DNA of 64,000 nt, from positions 310,001 to 374,000 of the forward strand of contig BJKQ01000009.1 in assembly GCA_006538405.1 (NCBI GenBank). Reading direction: 5' to 3'. Position 1 is the stretch's first letter. Every line of letters starts with the position of its first letter. The DNA comes from Hansfordia pulvinata. Taxonomy: Eukaryota > Ascomycota > Sordariomycetes > Xylariales. Both the position numbers and the translations under genes were made by a program. The notes under the pieces were generated by a model. It saw only the letters and a program-made list of their open reading frames with translations, searched no databases and was not told where the DNA came from. This document shows, one piece after another, positions 36,176 to 47,070 of this stretch.

Positions 36176-37486
36176 GGTTTCGGGGCGGTAGGCGGTGGGT
36201 GAGGGACGGGGAGGGGCGGTTGGTGATTTGAAAAGGCAGCGGTAAAGTAGAGTGTAGGGCAGGGGGAAAAAAAAAAAGAGGGGTGGGGGGCTTTTTCCTG
36301 CTTTCGTGGAAAGAGGGAATCACGGGGGTGCTATTGGTGTTGTTTTACCTTGATATCAGATATCAGAAGGAGATGAAGGAGAAAAGGCCGCCAGCACGCA
36401 CCCTGCCTGCCTGGTTGCTTGCTGGCTTTCTTGCTTGCCTCTGTCTGATCCTTGGTAAGCTGTTGCTTCTTCTGCTTTTGCCGCTGCTACTGCTACTCCT
36501 ATTGCCGCTGTTGCTGTTGCTGCAGCATCTTGCTGGCCGTGACGCCATAGGATGGCATGGCATGGCAGGGCATGGCAAGGCACGGCATGGCAAGGCACGG
36601 CATGGCCAGGGCCTGTGGGGGACCCCGGACGCTCTCCCAGGCTCGCTCACACTTACACACACGCCCGCAGATGCGAGCTGCGGTGCGTCCGGCCATCATC
36701 GAGATCGGCAACGGCCGGCTCTGCGTCCGCATGGCATACGGGCCCTGTCGCCTCCTACAACCGACTGGAGAACCTACATACATACTCGTACGTACTTGCT
36801 TGCGCGGCAGGTATCCATGCAAGCCACCCTCGCCGAAACTGCCCATCCCTGCCCTGCCCCCGAGACAGACCGTGTGTCTAAGTGTCTAATCGGGGGTCCT
36901 TCAGCCCACCCTTCTCTGCCCGCCCCCCCCTCAATGAGGTCATATACCACGTCCCCAAGCCACAACCGCCCTTGCCCCCCTGGTACTCTCGCCTCGCCAT
37001 GTTCGACGTGAGTGGCTGGGGCTCTTGTTGGTTGCCTCGCCGGTTCATGACTCCTCGACTCCCCCCCCCTCAAACCCCCGTCCCCCCAATATCGGCTGCA
37101 TGGTCAGCAGCCCTCGCACACATGACATGACCTGCAAACCCGGTTCTGTTCTGTTCTGTTCTGTACACCCGGAAACCCGCCTCGCTAGTCGGCCACGCCC
37201 TACCGCCCACCTACTTACCTGACCTGACCTGACCTGACCTGACCTGACCCGCCGTTCTATCCGAAGCTCTGGAAACGTCAGACCGTTGCAGCATTACCGG
37301 TTTCCTCCCCGGGCCTGTGACTGACTCTCCCCAGGCGTTCGCAGGTCTCGGCCGGGTCACTCGCCGGTACTGTGGTACTGCCAGCACTGACGGGGGGGTT
37401 GCCACGGAGGAAACAGAAGAAGAAGCAGAACAAACAGCAGCAGCAGCAGCAGCATCATCGGCACGAGGCAGGTCCCCGTCGCCACC
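36176..37486. other. divergent intergenic region with tandem pentamers
   Basis: Shared upstream region of paralog A (-) and the unrecognised gene at 37487 (+). Contains TGGCA-type repeats at about 36554-36607, (TTCTG)n at about 37143-37163, (ACCTG)n at about 37217-37248 and one octamer at 36783. No gene is seen. Confidence 0.6.
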
Positions 37487-38290
37487 ATGGCCTTGTCGAC
37501 GCTGGGGCTCCTCACCATCGGCTCCATCCCCACCGTCATTGGGATAGCAGAGGCCATCGACGCCAAGAAGAAGCAAAACGAGCAGGCAAAGGGGAGGATC
37601 CGGTTCAAGCTGACGGCCACCTTCGCCTCGGCCGACGATCTCCCCGAGTATCAGGCCATCGTCGTGTTCAGGGACAACAAGGTATGGACCTGAACCATAT
37701 CCCCCAAGGCCCTCTCCTTCCCCCTCGTTACCATTTTTGCTTCGTCTGATCTGGTTCCTGTCCCACCCAACGCACTCGCGCGTGGCGAGTGGACCCAGGC
37801 CAGGCCAGGCCAGGCCAAGCGAAGCAAGCAGGCGAAGCAACCAAGTCCCCGTACTGATGAGACGTCTCTCCAGCTGTACCTCAGTCACCCGTCGCACCCG
37901 GTGCTGGGGTACTGGTTCAACGGCTACTACTTTGCGTACCCGGGGCCCGAGGGCCACCAGGGGCTCGTGTCGCCCGTGTCCGACGACCCGCCGGCGCTGG
38001 GCTGGATCTACGCCGACAAGGAGACGGGCCTGCTGCGGCACGGGACGCGCAAGGAGACGGAGGGCCACGTCGTCGGGCCGTGGGGGTGGTCCAAGGACGA
38101 GCAGTGGCTGACGCTCGAGGAGACGTCCAACTTTGTCGCCGTCCAGAACGGGGACACGTCGTGGACGGTCCACTACGACCGGCACGGCAACCTCGAGGAC
38201 GTGCTCCAGGACGCCCTGCAGGTCGTCGACGTCGACCTGCACCGCGAGCTCGAGCTCGGCGTGTCCAGCAGCTACACGCGCGATCCTTAG
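37487..38290 (+). CDS. conserved-looking fungal protein of unknown function
   Basis: Exons 37487-37681 and 37874-38290 give 203 residues, in frame, with donor GTATGG and acceptor CTCCAG. The start has a good context (CACCATGG). The N-terminus MALSTLGLLTIGSIPTVIG is hydrophobic and could be a signal anchor or a short membrane helix, followed by a basic-charged stretch (DAKKKQNEQAKGR). The body looks globular and aromatic-rich: LGYWFNGYYFAYPGPEGHQGLVS, GWSKDEQWLTLEE and SWTVHYDRHGN. It ends with LHRELELGVSSSYTRDP. I do not recognise the family, and no catalytic motif stands out. The mix of hydrophobic and aromatic residues and the clean intron argue that it is a real gene. It sits between the two alternating-tail paralogs, which hints at a shared process but does not show one. 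Confidence 0.75.
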
Positions 38291-40026
38291 TTATCAGAGG
38301 TAGTACTCATAGGTAGACATAATAATCCGGGAACACGACACTTTTGTTTTTTTCGGTGTCTCTTGAGCGGGCGAGCGAGCCAGGCCAGGCCAGGCCGGGT
38401 CAAACCCGAACAGCAGCCAAGTCAGACCTGGGACAGGACAGACAACCACTGAGCGACGATGAACCTCTGCGCAGTGTGAGCAACGAGTATTTGCTGTGGT
38501 GTGTGTTTCAAGAAGACGAGTTCACCTCGACGAGACGACTACCGGCTTCCGCAACCGGTGGTCGCGTGGCAGGATCCTCCTGCCAGTGGCCGTGTTCTGT
38601 GCCTGGTTCCTAAGACAAGACATGCCACGTACTTGACGACGACCTGCGTGCTACCGGTAACAGCAACTCACCAGAGACAAGAAACAGACACAGAACCAGC
38701 CCAGGTTTCTTTGCCTGCCCGTGTCTGCAGTGCACACGAGTCCGTTACGAGTGCGATACTCGTACTGACCATGATCAGCCTGGTACGAGTAGAGCGTGCA
38801 CCACGTGTAGACGCCACACTATAACCGTGCCCCACCGCATCCCCCGGGACCCCTGCCACGACTGCAGTAACAGCAACAGAAAAACAAGAAGAAGAAGAAG
38901 AAGAAGAAGAAGAAGAATCAGCAGGGGTTGAGGCGAACGACTGTGCATCAAGCATTGTTGGGCCCAGTCGCGCGCGGGGCCCGAGGCCTACCTACTCGTA
39001 CCTACCTAGACACACGCTCAGCCCAATCTAACCTTGCCCAGCTCCAGTCCCAGCTCCAGTCCCAGCTCCAGCTCCAGCTCCGGCTCCGGCTCCGTGCTCT
39101 CGGGCATTATCATCTCATGCAGGTCACCTCGCGAAGGGATCTCCCCGGGCATCCTACGTACTCGTACAGCCATTCCTTCTTCTTCCCTCTTGAAGAGAGA
39201 ATAAGTCCCGCCCCGCTGCCAGCACGGCAGCGGCCCGGGGAGGGGTGAGGGGTGTGTGGTCCAGGGAGCCCCGTACGAGTGAATACCTACCTTTCTTACC
39301 TACCTACCTGGTTACGGATAATGCTGGCTCGGTGGTGGTGGCGGGCGAGCCGGGGTTTTAGGCTCGGAAATCAAGTTTTCGATCAGACAGCAACCCTGCA
39401 CGACGTGCGTTCTCGACCGACCGAGTGACGTCGTACAATCGCGATCCCCAAACCCGCGCCCCCCCCCCCCCCGTCCACACACGCACACCCTCGGAAGCTT
39501 GCGAAGAGCTGCCTGCGTTGTGCTTCTGCGCGGATCACACCGGGGGGGCGGGAGGCGGAGGAGTGTACATACACGCACACGCACACGCACACGTAGAGAG
39601 ATAGAGAGAGGGAGCAAAAGCGAGATGAGAGAGCGTGGCGGCCAACGCAGGGCCCCCGCGAGCTTTGCCCGCCTGCCTGCCTGCCTGCTTGTGAGCATCT
39701 GGTATATCTAAATAAGATCTAGCAGGCCGGCCCGATAGTCCCGTCTGTCCAGAACACTTTAAACCCCTAGGCTTATCCACTATCACGACTTACACCTCAC
39801 CTCAACTCACCCCGACCACCCCTACCACCCCGACCACCCCCCCCTCCTCACCAACAAGCCTGGCTCTTCACTCTACCGACTTGACCAGCGCTATCTTCTC
39901 CCGGGTGAAGCAGTAGCAGCTTTACCATCGTCTTTTTCACCTCTACTTTTCTCCTTCTTACCGTCCCACATCCCCGAAAAGCATCGAAAAGCCCCCTAAA
40001 ACCCGCCGGCTGGTTAAAAACGAACC
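38291..40026. other. intergenic with octamers and hexamer repeats
   Basis: TACTCGTA-type octamers lie at 38757, 38784, 38993 and 39159. (AAG)n lies at 38886-38917, and CAGCTC-type hexamers at about 39045-39095. A C run lies at about 39461-39473. From about 39785 to 40020 the + strand is strongly C/T-rich, a probable promoter and leader for paralog B. No gene is seen. Confidence 0.6.
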
Positions 40027-40770
40027 ATGTCTTCCGTCAGCCCCTCCGGCTCGGCCAGGAACCAGAGCCGCCGGGCGCGCGCCCGCTCGCGCCAGCAGCA
40101 GCAGAGCCAGACGGCCACGGCGCCCGAGCCCGAGGCCCCCTCCTCGGCGCCCGAGCAGGAGTCCATCGCCGAGGAGAGCGCCGAGGAGGAGCTCCAGTCC
40201 CCTCCGCCGCGCCAGCGCCGCCGCGGGCAGCGCGGCAAGCAGGCTGGCGGGCAGCAGCAGCAGCAGGTCGCGCAGCAGGAAAAGGGCGGCGCCGTCAACC
40301 CGCTGCAGGGGATGGACAACCCGCTCGGCGGCGGCGAGCTGGCGCCCAGCGGCGCGGGCGGCCTCAGCAACGTCGCCGGCGGCGTCCTCGGCGGCGGAGG
40401 CGGCGGCGGCGGCGACGACGGCGGCAAGAGCGACACGCTCCGCCTGCGCCTCGACCTCAACCTCGAGGTCGAGGTCACCCTCAAGGCTCGCATCCACGGC
40501 GACCTCGAGCTGGCTCTTCTGTACGTTATCCACGTTCTCTTCTTTCTTCTTACTCGCTCAACTTCCCACTCCCTCCCTTTCACGTCGCCTAACACAGTCC
40601 TCCCCCCACCCTCTCTCTCTCTCTCTCTTTACACGAGTTGCTTGTTCTTTTACATCCAGTCTGTACACACCAAATGCCACTCAACGAGCCCCCCTTTCTG
40701 CTTTATGTGTCCCTCCCAGCAAGCGAGAAAGAAAGAAAATGAAAATAGCATCTGTGCGTTTCCGAGTTAA
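40027..40770 (+). CDS. small Gln/Arg-rich protein with alternating beta-like tail (paralog B)
   Basis: Exon 1 is 40027-40520, with donor GTACGT at the same codon as in paralog A. The acceptor at 40766 adds only the last base and a TAA, giving 165 residues ending in ...ELALL. Residues 10-26 (ARNQSRRARARSRQQQQ) echo the Arg/Gln/Ser block of paralog A. The middle is Pro/Glu and then Gly-rich (GGVLGGGGGGGG), with no long poly-Gln. Residues 141-160 are identical to residues 152-171 of paralog A. The strict alternation of Leu/Val/Ile with charged residues suggests an edge strand or self-assembling tail. The 246-nt intron is long for this window, and other acceptors (about 40660 and 40720) would add a basic tail, so the last residues are uncertain. 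No enzyme motif, signal peptide or membrane segment is seen. Confidence 0.68.
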   Translation: MSSVSPSGSARNQSRRARARSRQQQQSQTATAPEPEAPSSAPEQESIAEESAEEELQSPPPRQRRRGQRGKQAGGQQQQQVAQQEKGGAVNPLQGMDNPLGGGELAPSGAGGLSNVAGGVLGGGGGGGGDDGGKSDTLRLRLDLNLEVEVTLKARIHGDLELALLYVIHVLFFLLTRSTSHSLPFTSPNTVLPPPSLSLSLYTSCLFFYIQSVHTKCHSTSPPFCFMCPSQQARKKENENSICAFPS

Positions 40771-43700
40771 GTCAATTCTCTGATACATTTGATAAAGGGA
40801 CACTTCGTGATGCGAGCGTCGCGCGCGCGTTGTTCTTCTTCTGCTGCTGCTGCTTCGCGGGGGGAAAATAGGAATGCTTTGAGAGATACGGACAAGAAGA
40901 AGAAAAGAGAAAAGAGAAGGCTTCCTTTTCTTTTTCGCGCTGAAGAAAAAGGCCCCTTCTTTTCAAAAACGCTCCGGCGTCTCTGGGGAAGAGAAGGGCT
41001 TGAGATCATGGGGCTTGTTTTTCATTGCTTCTTGGGGTTTTCCGTTCTTTCTTTTTCTCCTTTTTGGTCCACAAGCACACGCGCGTCACACACACACACT
41101 CATAACGCAATCTTTTTCTTTACTACACGCTGGGGAACTGCGGTGTGAATGAACGAAGAGCAATCGAGCTGACGGGGAATCTTCTACCACAGGAACTGAT
41201 TGGGGTGGTGGTGGTGTCCCATGTGTGTTTCGTGACGGGACTTTTTTTTTTGTTTCGGCTGCTTCCCTTATTAGTTTTTCCTACTCTCCTCATGCACTCC
41301 GCGACAGAGGGAAGAGTCCTCTCTCGCGAGAAGGGTTGTGAAGCGCTTTTGAGGGAAGGGTATCGGTATGGATAACGCGCGAGCATTGGAGGAGGAGCGC
41401 GTGACGCTTCAGCGGTCGCGCGCTCGACTGGTTGTTCTCTTTTTAGGTGTTTTCTTTTTTTAGTTCTCTGTGTAATCTGAACATATTTACGTAGATGCCA
41501 TGATAATGAGACGCTTCCTATGCCAGCACGTCGATGCGTCAATACAGGTTCTTCCTCCATTAGCTCTGTGCAAAGACGCTATCTTGTGTCTTTCGATCTG
41601 GTGCCTGCCTCTATTGCCAGTAGGCCCAGTAGGCGACAGCAGCGCGACGCCCGATTGCAGTGGCCCACGGTTCAATATATTCGGCTATCAGGTAGTCAGG
41701 CAGGCGAAGTGGCTGAGGACGGCGGCGCTGCTGGGCACCCACTCGCATCACGTCCGGGCATACGAGTAGTATCTCCCATCGGGACCTGATCGATCGATCG
41801 TTGACACGCCGTTCTGTCCGGCCCCTGTTTCATACCTGCCTGTTTTTCTCGGTTCCTGGCCTTGGAAGTTCCCGGCCCGTTGCGTGGGTCGCGATCCCGA
41901 CCCTGGCATCCCGGTCAATCTATTGATAGGACACGCCAGTATCGCAGAATATGACCGACGACCTCGCTCCCGGAAGCAGGTGTCGTAGCCCAGCATGCGG
42001 CTATGCTGTGTGGATTGGAACAATCGAAGATCCAAAGCTCCACGAACGGTCGAGCGAGCCGACGTGCCCCTGGCTGTGGCTGGCCAGCCCGGGCGGCTAA
42101 CGCAGCGACCACAGGCCCTCCAGCTTCCATCACGTCCACGATGTGGGCGAGATGCGCAGACGTAACTGCGATTTCTCGTCAAGTCCCCCAGTGACGAAGT
42201 GGAAGTATCTGTTTTCGCTGACGCGGGCCGTCTCGCGTTCGACATGCGACGCGATGGACTGACTCCTCGCTGCTCGCGATGATGCCTGTAAAACTGGGAG
42301 CGAAGCAACCTGGAGATGTGCAGCCCTCCCGTGATACATCTCTACAACTTGCGTCCCACCACCTTCGTGTGAGTGTGCGACACAGTCCTGGGAGTCCGAT
42401 CAGCACTCTTGCCGCCTTGCCCTAACGCGGCGGTGGCTCCACCACAGCAAGCCGAACTGCGTCCATACTCGAACGGCACCGGTGGAAAACATTCTCTGAA
42501 AAGGGTGGTTAGTGGCTGTACGATACGCCAGACTCTCTAATAGGGGGAGTCAATGACTGTGCGATACGTCAGACGTGTGCCGAAGAGCTGAACACCACGA
42601 CACCATCAAATAGAAAATGACAAACGGTTGAGTTGGTCATGCGTATGCTATCGCAAGAGCCGAGGCGCACGTGAAATGAAAGTAAATCAATAGTGATTTG
42701 CCTTTCGCGCCGCTCGGCATCGCTGGCTCGGAACAGAATCTGTCTGGGGATAGAAGCACCCACGAGCTTGACAGTGTATCCGCGTGATCAAGGGATCCCA
42801 TTCCCGAAGGCCAATCTTCTTCCCCTTTGGATATAAAAATACTCATGAAGGCGGCGGATGGGAAACAGTTCCCGGCTGGCGTCTCCTTCGGGGGGCGACA
42901 GCTCGGCAAGGCAATAGTCTCCGAAGAGACCGGATCGGGTGGCTACCGACCGAAACGCAGCAGCAGGGTGACACCAAAACGGCTCCCGACGGGCTGCCCA
43001 CGCGCTCGCCGCGTTGGCCACGGCCCTTCCCAGCTTTGCATGTGATCGGCGTGTCAAGAATTTCCTCTTTTCTGTGGTCCTCGGGAAACTCGGTGATCAC
43101 GGAATCGACTCTCAAGAGCGTCTCCTCCGTGAGCTCGTGCGCACTTGGTAAAGACTCGTGGTAGAGACTCGGCGTCATTGAGCATTCTTATTCACCTTCG
43201 CAACCAACCCACACCCATCACAGCATCCCTGGTGAGTACCGAGCCAGCGGTCCTCGGGGCAGTTGAGTCAGACCAAGCGGGAAACAGAGCCAACACCGCA
43301 CAAACCGACAGCCAACCATCATCTCAGGCGGTGTACGGTGCCGGCAGACCGAGCTCTCCACGCGCCCACGACCCCATTCGCACACGCGCATTCCGTAGTG
43401 GCACAGAGTCGGGCGGTAAAGCAGAAACACAGTCGGTGAAGAGGGGGGTGCTGAGCTCTGTCCGGGTCTCGTGCGACGAGAGGATCGTGGCAAGCGCCGT
43501 GCTTCCGGCGACAAGAGAGGAGAAGCTTGTTGGAACTCTGTACGCCCCCTCCGCGGCGCGCCTCCGGGAGCCACAGGAGCGCTGTCCTCGGCGGCCGGCG
43601 GGGAGGGCGTGCCGCCGACTGGCCGGCTCGAACTGCGCACGACCGTGCCCGCCGCGGCCATAGCATAGGGGGTTGGTGAGCTGCGCGGGAAGAGAAAAAG

Positions 43701-44417
43701 GCCCTTCTTCCACCCGGCTCACACTGTGTTCCCCTCGGATGCGGGCGATGGGGCCAGCCATGTGCGACGGTCGCCGCGTGGCTTCGCGCGGCCCAGGCTG
43801 TGCGTGCCCTCCCGCCGTGCGATGTGGGTGTAAACACGAGTGCGCGGCGCGGTTGAAGCACAACGCATACCTCAAGGCAAGGTGTAGGTAAAGTGGTATA
43901 CAGCCGTGTAGCCTCGCCCGCTCGACCGGGAGAAAGTGGCTGGCCGAGGGCTGGCAGACCCGGCGCTTCCCACCACATGCGATTATGACCTGCATACAGC
44001 CCCGGAGCGAATCATGAGAGGTCCTGGGGGTTTTCCCGCGCCGTGTGCTCTGCGAGATGCGTCATGAGATCCTCGCGGCTCGGTCCCGCCGGCAGATGTC
44101 GAAGGGGCTGAGTGCGCTGCAAGGTGCGGTGAGGGCATAACTGCATCGCGGGGCGGCGGACGGTGCGGTGAACGAGGGCTACTGGGAGGCACCGGACGGT
44201 TGGTATAAAAGGTGAGTTGACTGAGGTTTTGTAGAGCCGGTGTGGTTGCCTGGCGGACTTGTTTTGATCTGGCTCTTCTGATGTGGTTGCTGGGCTACAG
44301 CCATATCGCAACCACCTCCAGTCACTTTGGCTGGCCGAATACAACGCCCATGATAGAGAAACACTACGGAAATCCATTTTGCACGCCATCCAGGACGGAG
44401 TACCTTGACTGCCTGTC
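40771..44417. other. 3.6-kb intergenic region
   Basis: No credible gene is seen; the longest open frames are GC-rich shadows without conserved-looking segments. One octamer lies at 41761, GATCGATCGATCG lies at about 41789, and a TATAAAA box lies upstream of the tyrosinase start. The stretch 43140-43980 is GC-rich and open in several frames, but no reading looks like protein. Confidence 0.5.
44204..44210 (+). promoter_or_regulatory. TATA box candidate for the tyrosinase gene
   Basis: TATAAAA in the context GGTATAAAAGG lies 208 bases before the tyrosinase ATG at 44418. It is the clearest consensus TATA element directly upstream of a gene in the window. Position relative to the unknown transcription start cannot be checked from sequence. 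Confidence 0.4.
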
Positions 44418-46936
44418 ATGACCGTCATGCAAGCAATTTTCTACGTCATCCTCGCTGCCACGGCAGCAGCCATTCAGGGCAAGCAGATACCGGTGACAGG
44501 AGCGTTCTCTGGAGTCGACGATGCCAGCCGGAGCATCTCCTTGCGGCGCGATATCAACGATCTCCAGAAAGAGGGCGGCCCGGCGTGGTGAGCTTCTCTG
44601 CCCGTCTGCGCCCAAAGCCCCTACTAACCGAATCAACGCCAGGGACCTTCTGATCAGAGCATTTGCCGCGATGCAGGAGAAGCGCGAGGATGACGAGACG
44701 TCGCACTTTGGCATAGGGGGTAAGCAGGAGCGCACGCTGTCGCCGAGAGCCAGATAGACCTCATGCCTTGACGTGAGTCTCTAACAAGCAGCAGGAATCC
44801 ACGGCGAGCCCTACATCCCCTGGGGCGGCGTCGGACGCGTCCCCGGCGACGTTCTGACCGGCTACTGCGAGCACGCCGTGAGTTGCCTCTTCAATGCCCC
44901 CCCCCGGCCCAAGGCCCAGCTACTCCGTTGATATCGAACGCCGACTGACGCGCGACCGCCCAGAGCCTCCTCTTCCCGACCTGGCACCGCCTGTACATGG
45001 TGCTCTACGAGGTGAGACCGTCCTCCCACGAATGAATGGCCATCTCGCGCTCGTCGACTGATAACTTACTGTACCTCCCTGCCCTCCCCGCCGGAAGCAA
45101 TCCCTTTCAGCAGAGGCGCACCGCCTGGCAGCCGAGTACAACAGCACGCCCGCCGACGCGGCGGCCTACGCGGCGGCCGCCCGCGCGCTGCGCCTGCCGT
45201 ACTGGGACTGGGCGCAGGACGCGCGGGTGCCCGCGGCGGCGGCGTCGGCGACGGTGGCGGTCCGGATGCCTCATCCCGGGAGCGGCGGCGGCAGCAACAC
45301 GTCGACGACGACGGTTACGATCATGAGGAACCCCCTCCGCAGCTACAGGTGGCAGACGTTCCCGCTCAACGCGACGCTGTTCCCCGGGTCCGAGAGCTTC
45401 ACCAACGAGACGACGCGGGGAGACAGCTCGGCGCTGGAAGGGCAGACGAGGGGGATCCGGCGCAAAGTTGTGAGTTTTCTTCCGTTCGTCCCATATCTTT
45501 CCTCTCGTCTTATCTTTTTCTTTCTTTTTTTTTTCCAACTTTACAATTTTCTGGGGGCAGTCTCAGGGTCCGCAAGAGAATCGGCGCGACCAACCGGGAT
45601 AATATCCAGCTAAGAGCTGTCTGTCTGCTCCTTATTGTGCCGGTAGCTGACCGCAGAGAAAACGGATAGTACCAAGTCTTCACGACCTCGACGACCTACG
45701 AGTCCATGGCGTCGACAGCGGGCGGCGGCGCGAGCTTCGAGGCGCCGCACAACGACATCCATAACGGCGTGGGCGGCCAGTTCGCGGCGCTGAGCCTGGC
45801 CGGCTTCGACCCTCTCTTGTCCGTACACAGTACCAGATTCCCCCCCCCCCCCTTTCTGTCTCACGGCCCCCTTTTCCAAACCCCAAGCTAACCAACACGG
45901 AAAAAAAAACGCAGCATGCTGCACCACGCCAACCTCGACCGCCTCTACGCAATGTGGTCCGCCGTCTACCCCTCGCAGGCCCTCCCGCCTCCGCCCCCGG
46001 GCGCCGCGCCACCGTACGCCGGCCTCCCGTCGACGAGCTCGGGCGCCTTCGGCACCGCGGCCGGCACCCCGCTCACCGCCGACAGCCCCCTCAAGCCGTT
46101 CCGCCTCCCCCCTCCTCTCCCTCTCCCTCCCTGCCTCCCGCCGCGAGAAGTAGAAACGGCAGCGGCGGCGGCGCCGCGGCCTTCCACACCAGTCGCACGG
46201 CCCTGCGCACGCGCGACTTCGGCTACGCGTATCCGGAGACCAGTCTGCCGCCGGGCGGCGAGGAGGGAGAGGAGGAGCTGCTGCGCGCCGCGGTAGTCGC
46301 GCGGGTGAACCTGCTGTACGGGGACTCGGCGCTGGGGCGCGTCGGCAGCCCGCAGCAGCAGGAGCAGGAGGAGCAGAAGGAGCAGTACGAGTACCACGTC
46401 CAGCTATCCGTCTCGCGCGCGGACCTGCCGGGAGGGCCCCTGCTGCTGCTGCCATGCGTCATCGAGTTCGCGCTCGACGACGACGCGGCCGGAAGAGGGG
46501 GGAGGAGCGCGGTGGTCGCGGGGCGAGCGGCGGTCCCCAAGCCGGCGTCGCCGTGGACGGCGCCGGGGACGACCGTGGCGGACCGGGTCCCGCTCGACGG
46601 GGCGGTGCTGCGCGCGGCCCTGCTCGGAGCGGGAGCGGGCCGCCGGGCTGATGCCGAGTCGCTGCGGCCCGGCGCCGTCGAGGACCTGCTCGCGGAGCGG
46701 CTGCGCGTCAGATTCGTCGTCGTGCCGCAGGAGGAGCCGGCAGCAGCAGGAGGCAAGTCCGCCGCCGCCGCCGCCGCCGCCGCAGTCGTCGTCGTCGCGG
46801 ACCCCCGCGCCATGCCGAGCCTGCGGATGGCCGTGCGCGGGGCGCGGGTCGTGCGCCCCGCGGACGCGGCCCGGTTCCCGGCGTACGGGGGACGACGACG
46901 CTGGGCCGGGTGTTTGCGGCGTACGGGGACCCGTGA
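44418..46936 (+). CDS. secreted tyrosinase (type-3 copper phenol oxidase), two apparent frameshifts in the last exon
   Basis: Exons 44418-44587, 44643-44719, 44795-44877, 44964-45011, 45098-45469, 45670-45818 and 45915-46936. One base is needed in the six-C run at 46107-46112 and one in the five-G run at 46887-46891; the model is then 640 residues. It starts with a signal peptide (MTVMQAIFYVILAATAAA). CuA: His85 (GIHGEPY), His109 (YCEHAS) and His118 (TWHRLY). Cys107 is placed as the cysteine that forms a thioether to the CuA histidine in Neurospora-type tyrosinases. CuB: His277 and His281 (PHNDIH) and His304 (FMLHHANLDRLYAMW). The C-terminal part with YEYHVQLSV resembles the cap domain that is cleaved on activation. 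It oxidises mono- and diphenols to quinones, for example in melanin formation; the substrate here is unknown. Intron 6 starts GTCCGT. A TATA box lies 208 bases upstream. The convergent neighbour is a DUF1772 gene. Confidence 0.88.
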
Positions 46937-46965
46937 GTGTTGTGTGTGTGTGTGTGTGTATGTGT

Positions 46966-47010
<45 letters not shown>

Positions 47011-47070
47011 TCTCTCTCTCCCTCTCTCTCTCTCCCTCTCTCTCTCTGTGTGTGTGTGTGTGCGTGTGCG
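46937..47070. repeat. compound (GT)n(CT)n(GT)n microsatellite
   Basis: Directly after the tyrosinase TGA, about 35 bases of GT repeats are followed by about 75 bases of CT repeats with single C interruptions, then GT/GC repeats to about 47070. It probably lies in the tyrosinase 3' UTR and is likely to vary in length between strains. Confidence 0.9.

Noticed and set aside
35672..36202. Leucine-rich open frame on the + strand
   Set aside because: Reverse reading of the CAG/CTG poly-Gln tract of paralog A gives poly-Leu; no independent support.
43145..43663. 172-codon frame in the spacer before the tyrosinase
   Set aside because: Arg/Ser/Pro-rich with no conserved-looking segment, with equally long frames on the other strand; typical of GC-rich spacer.
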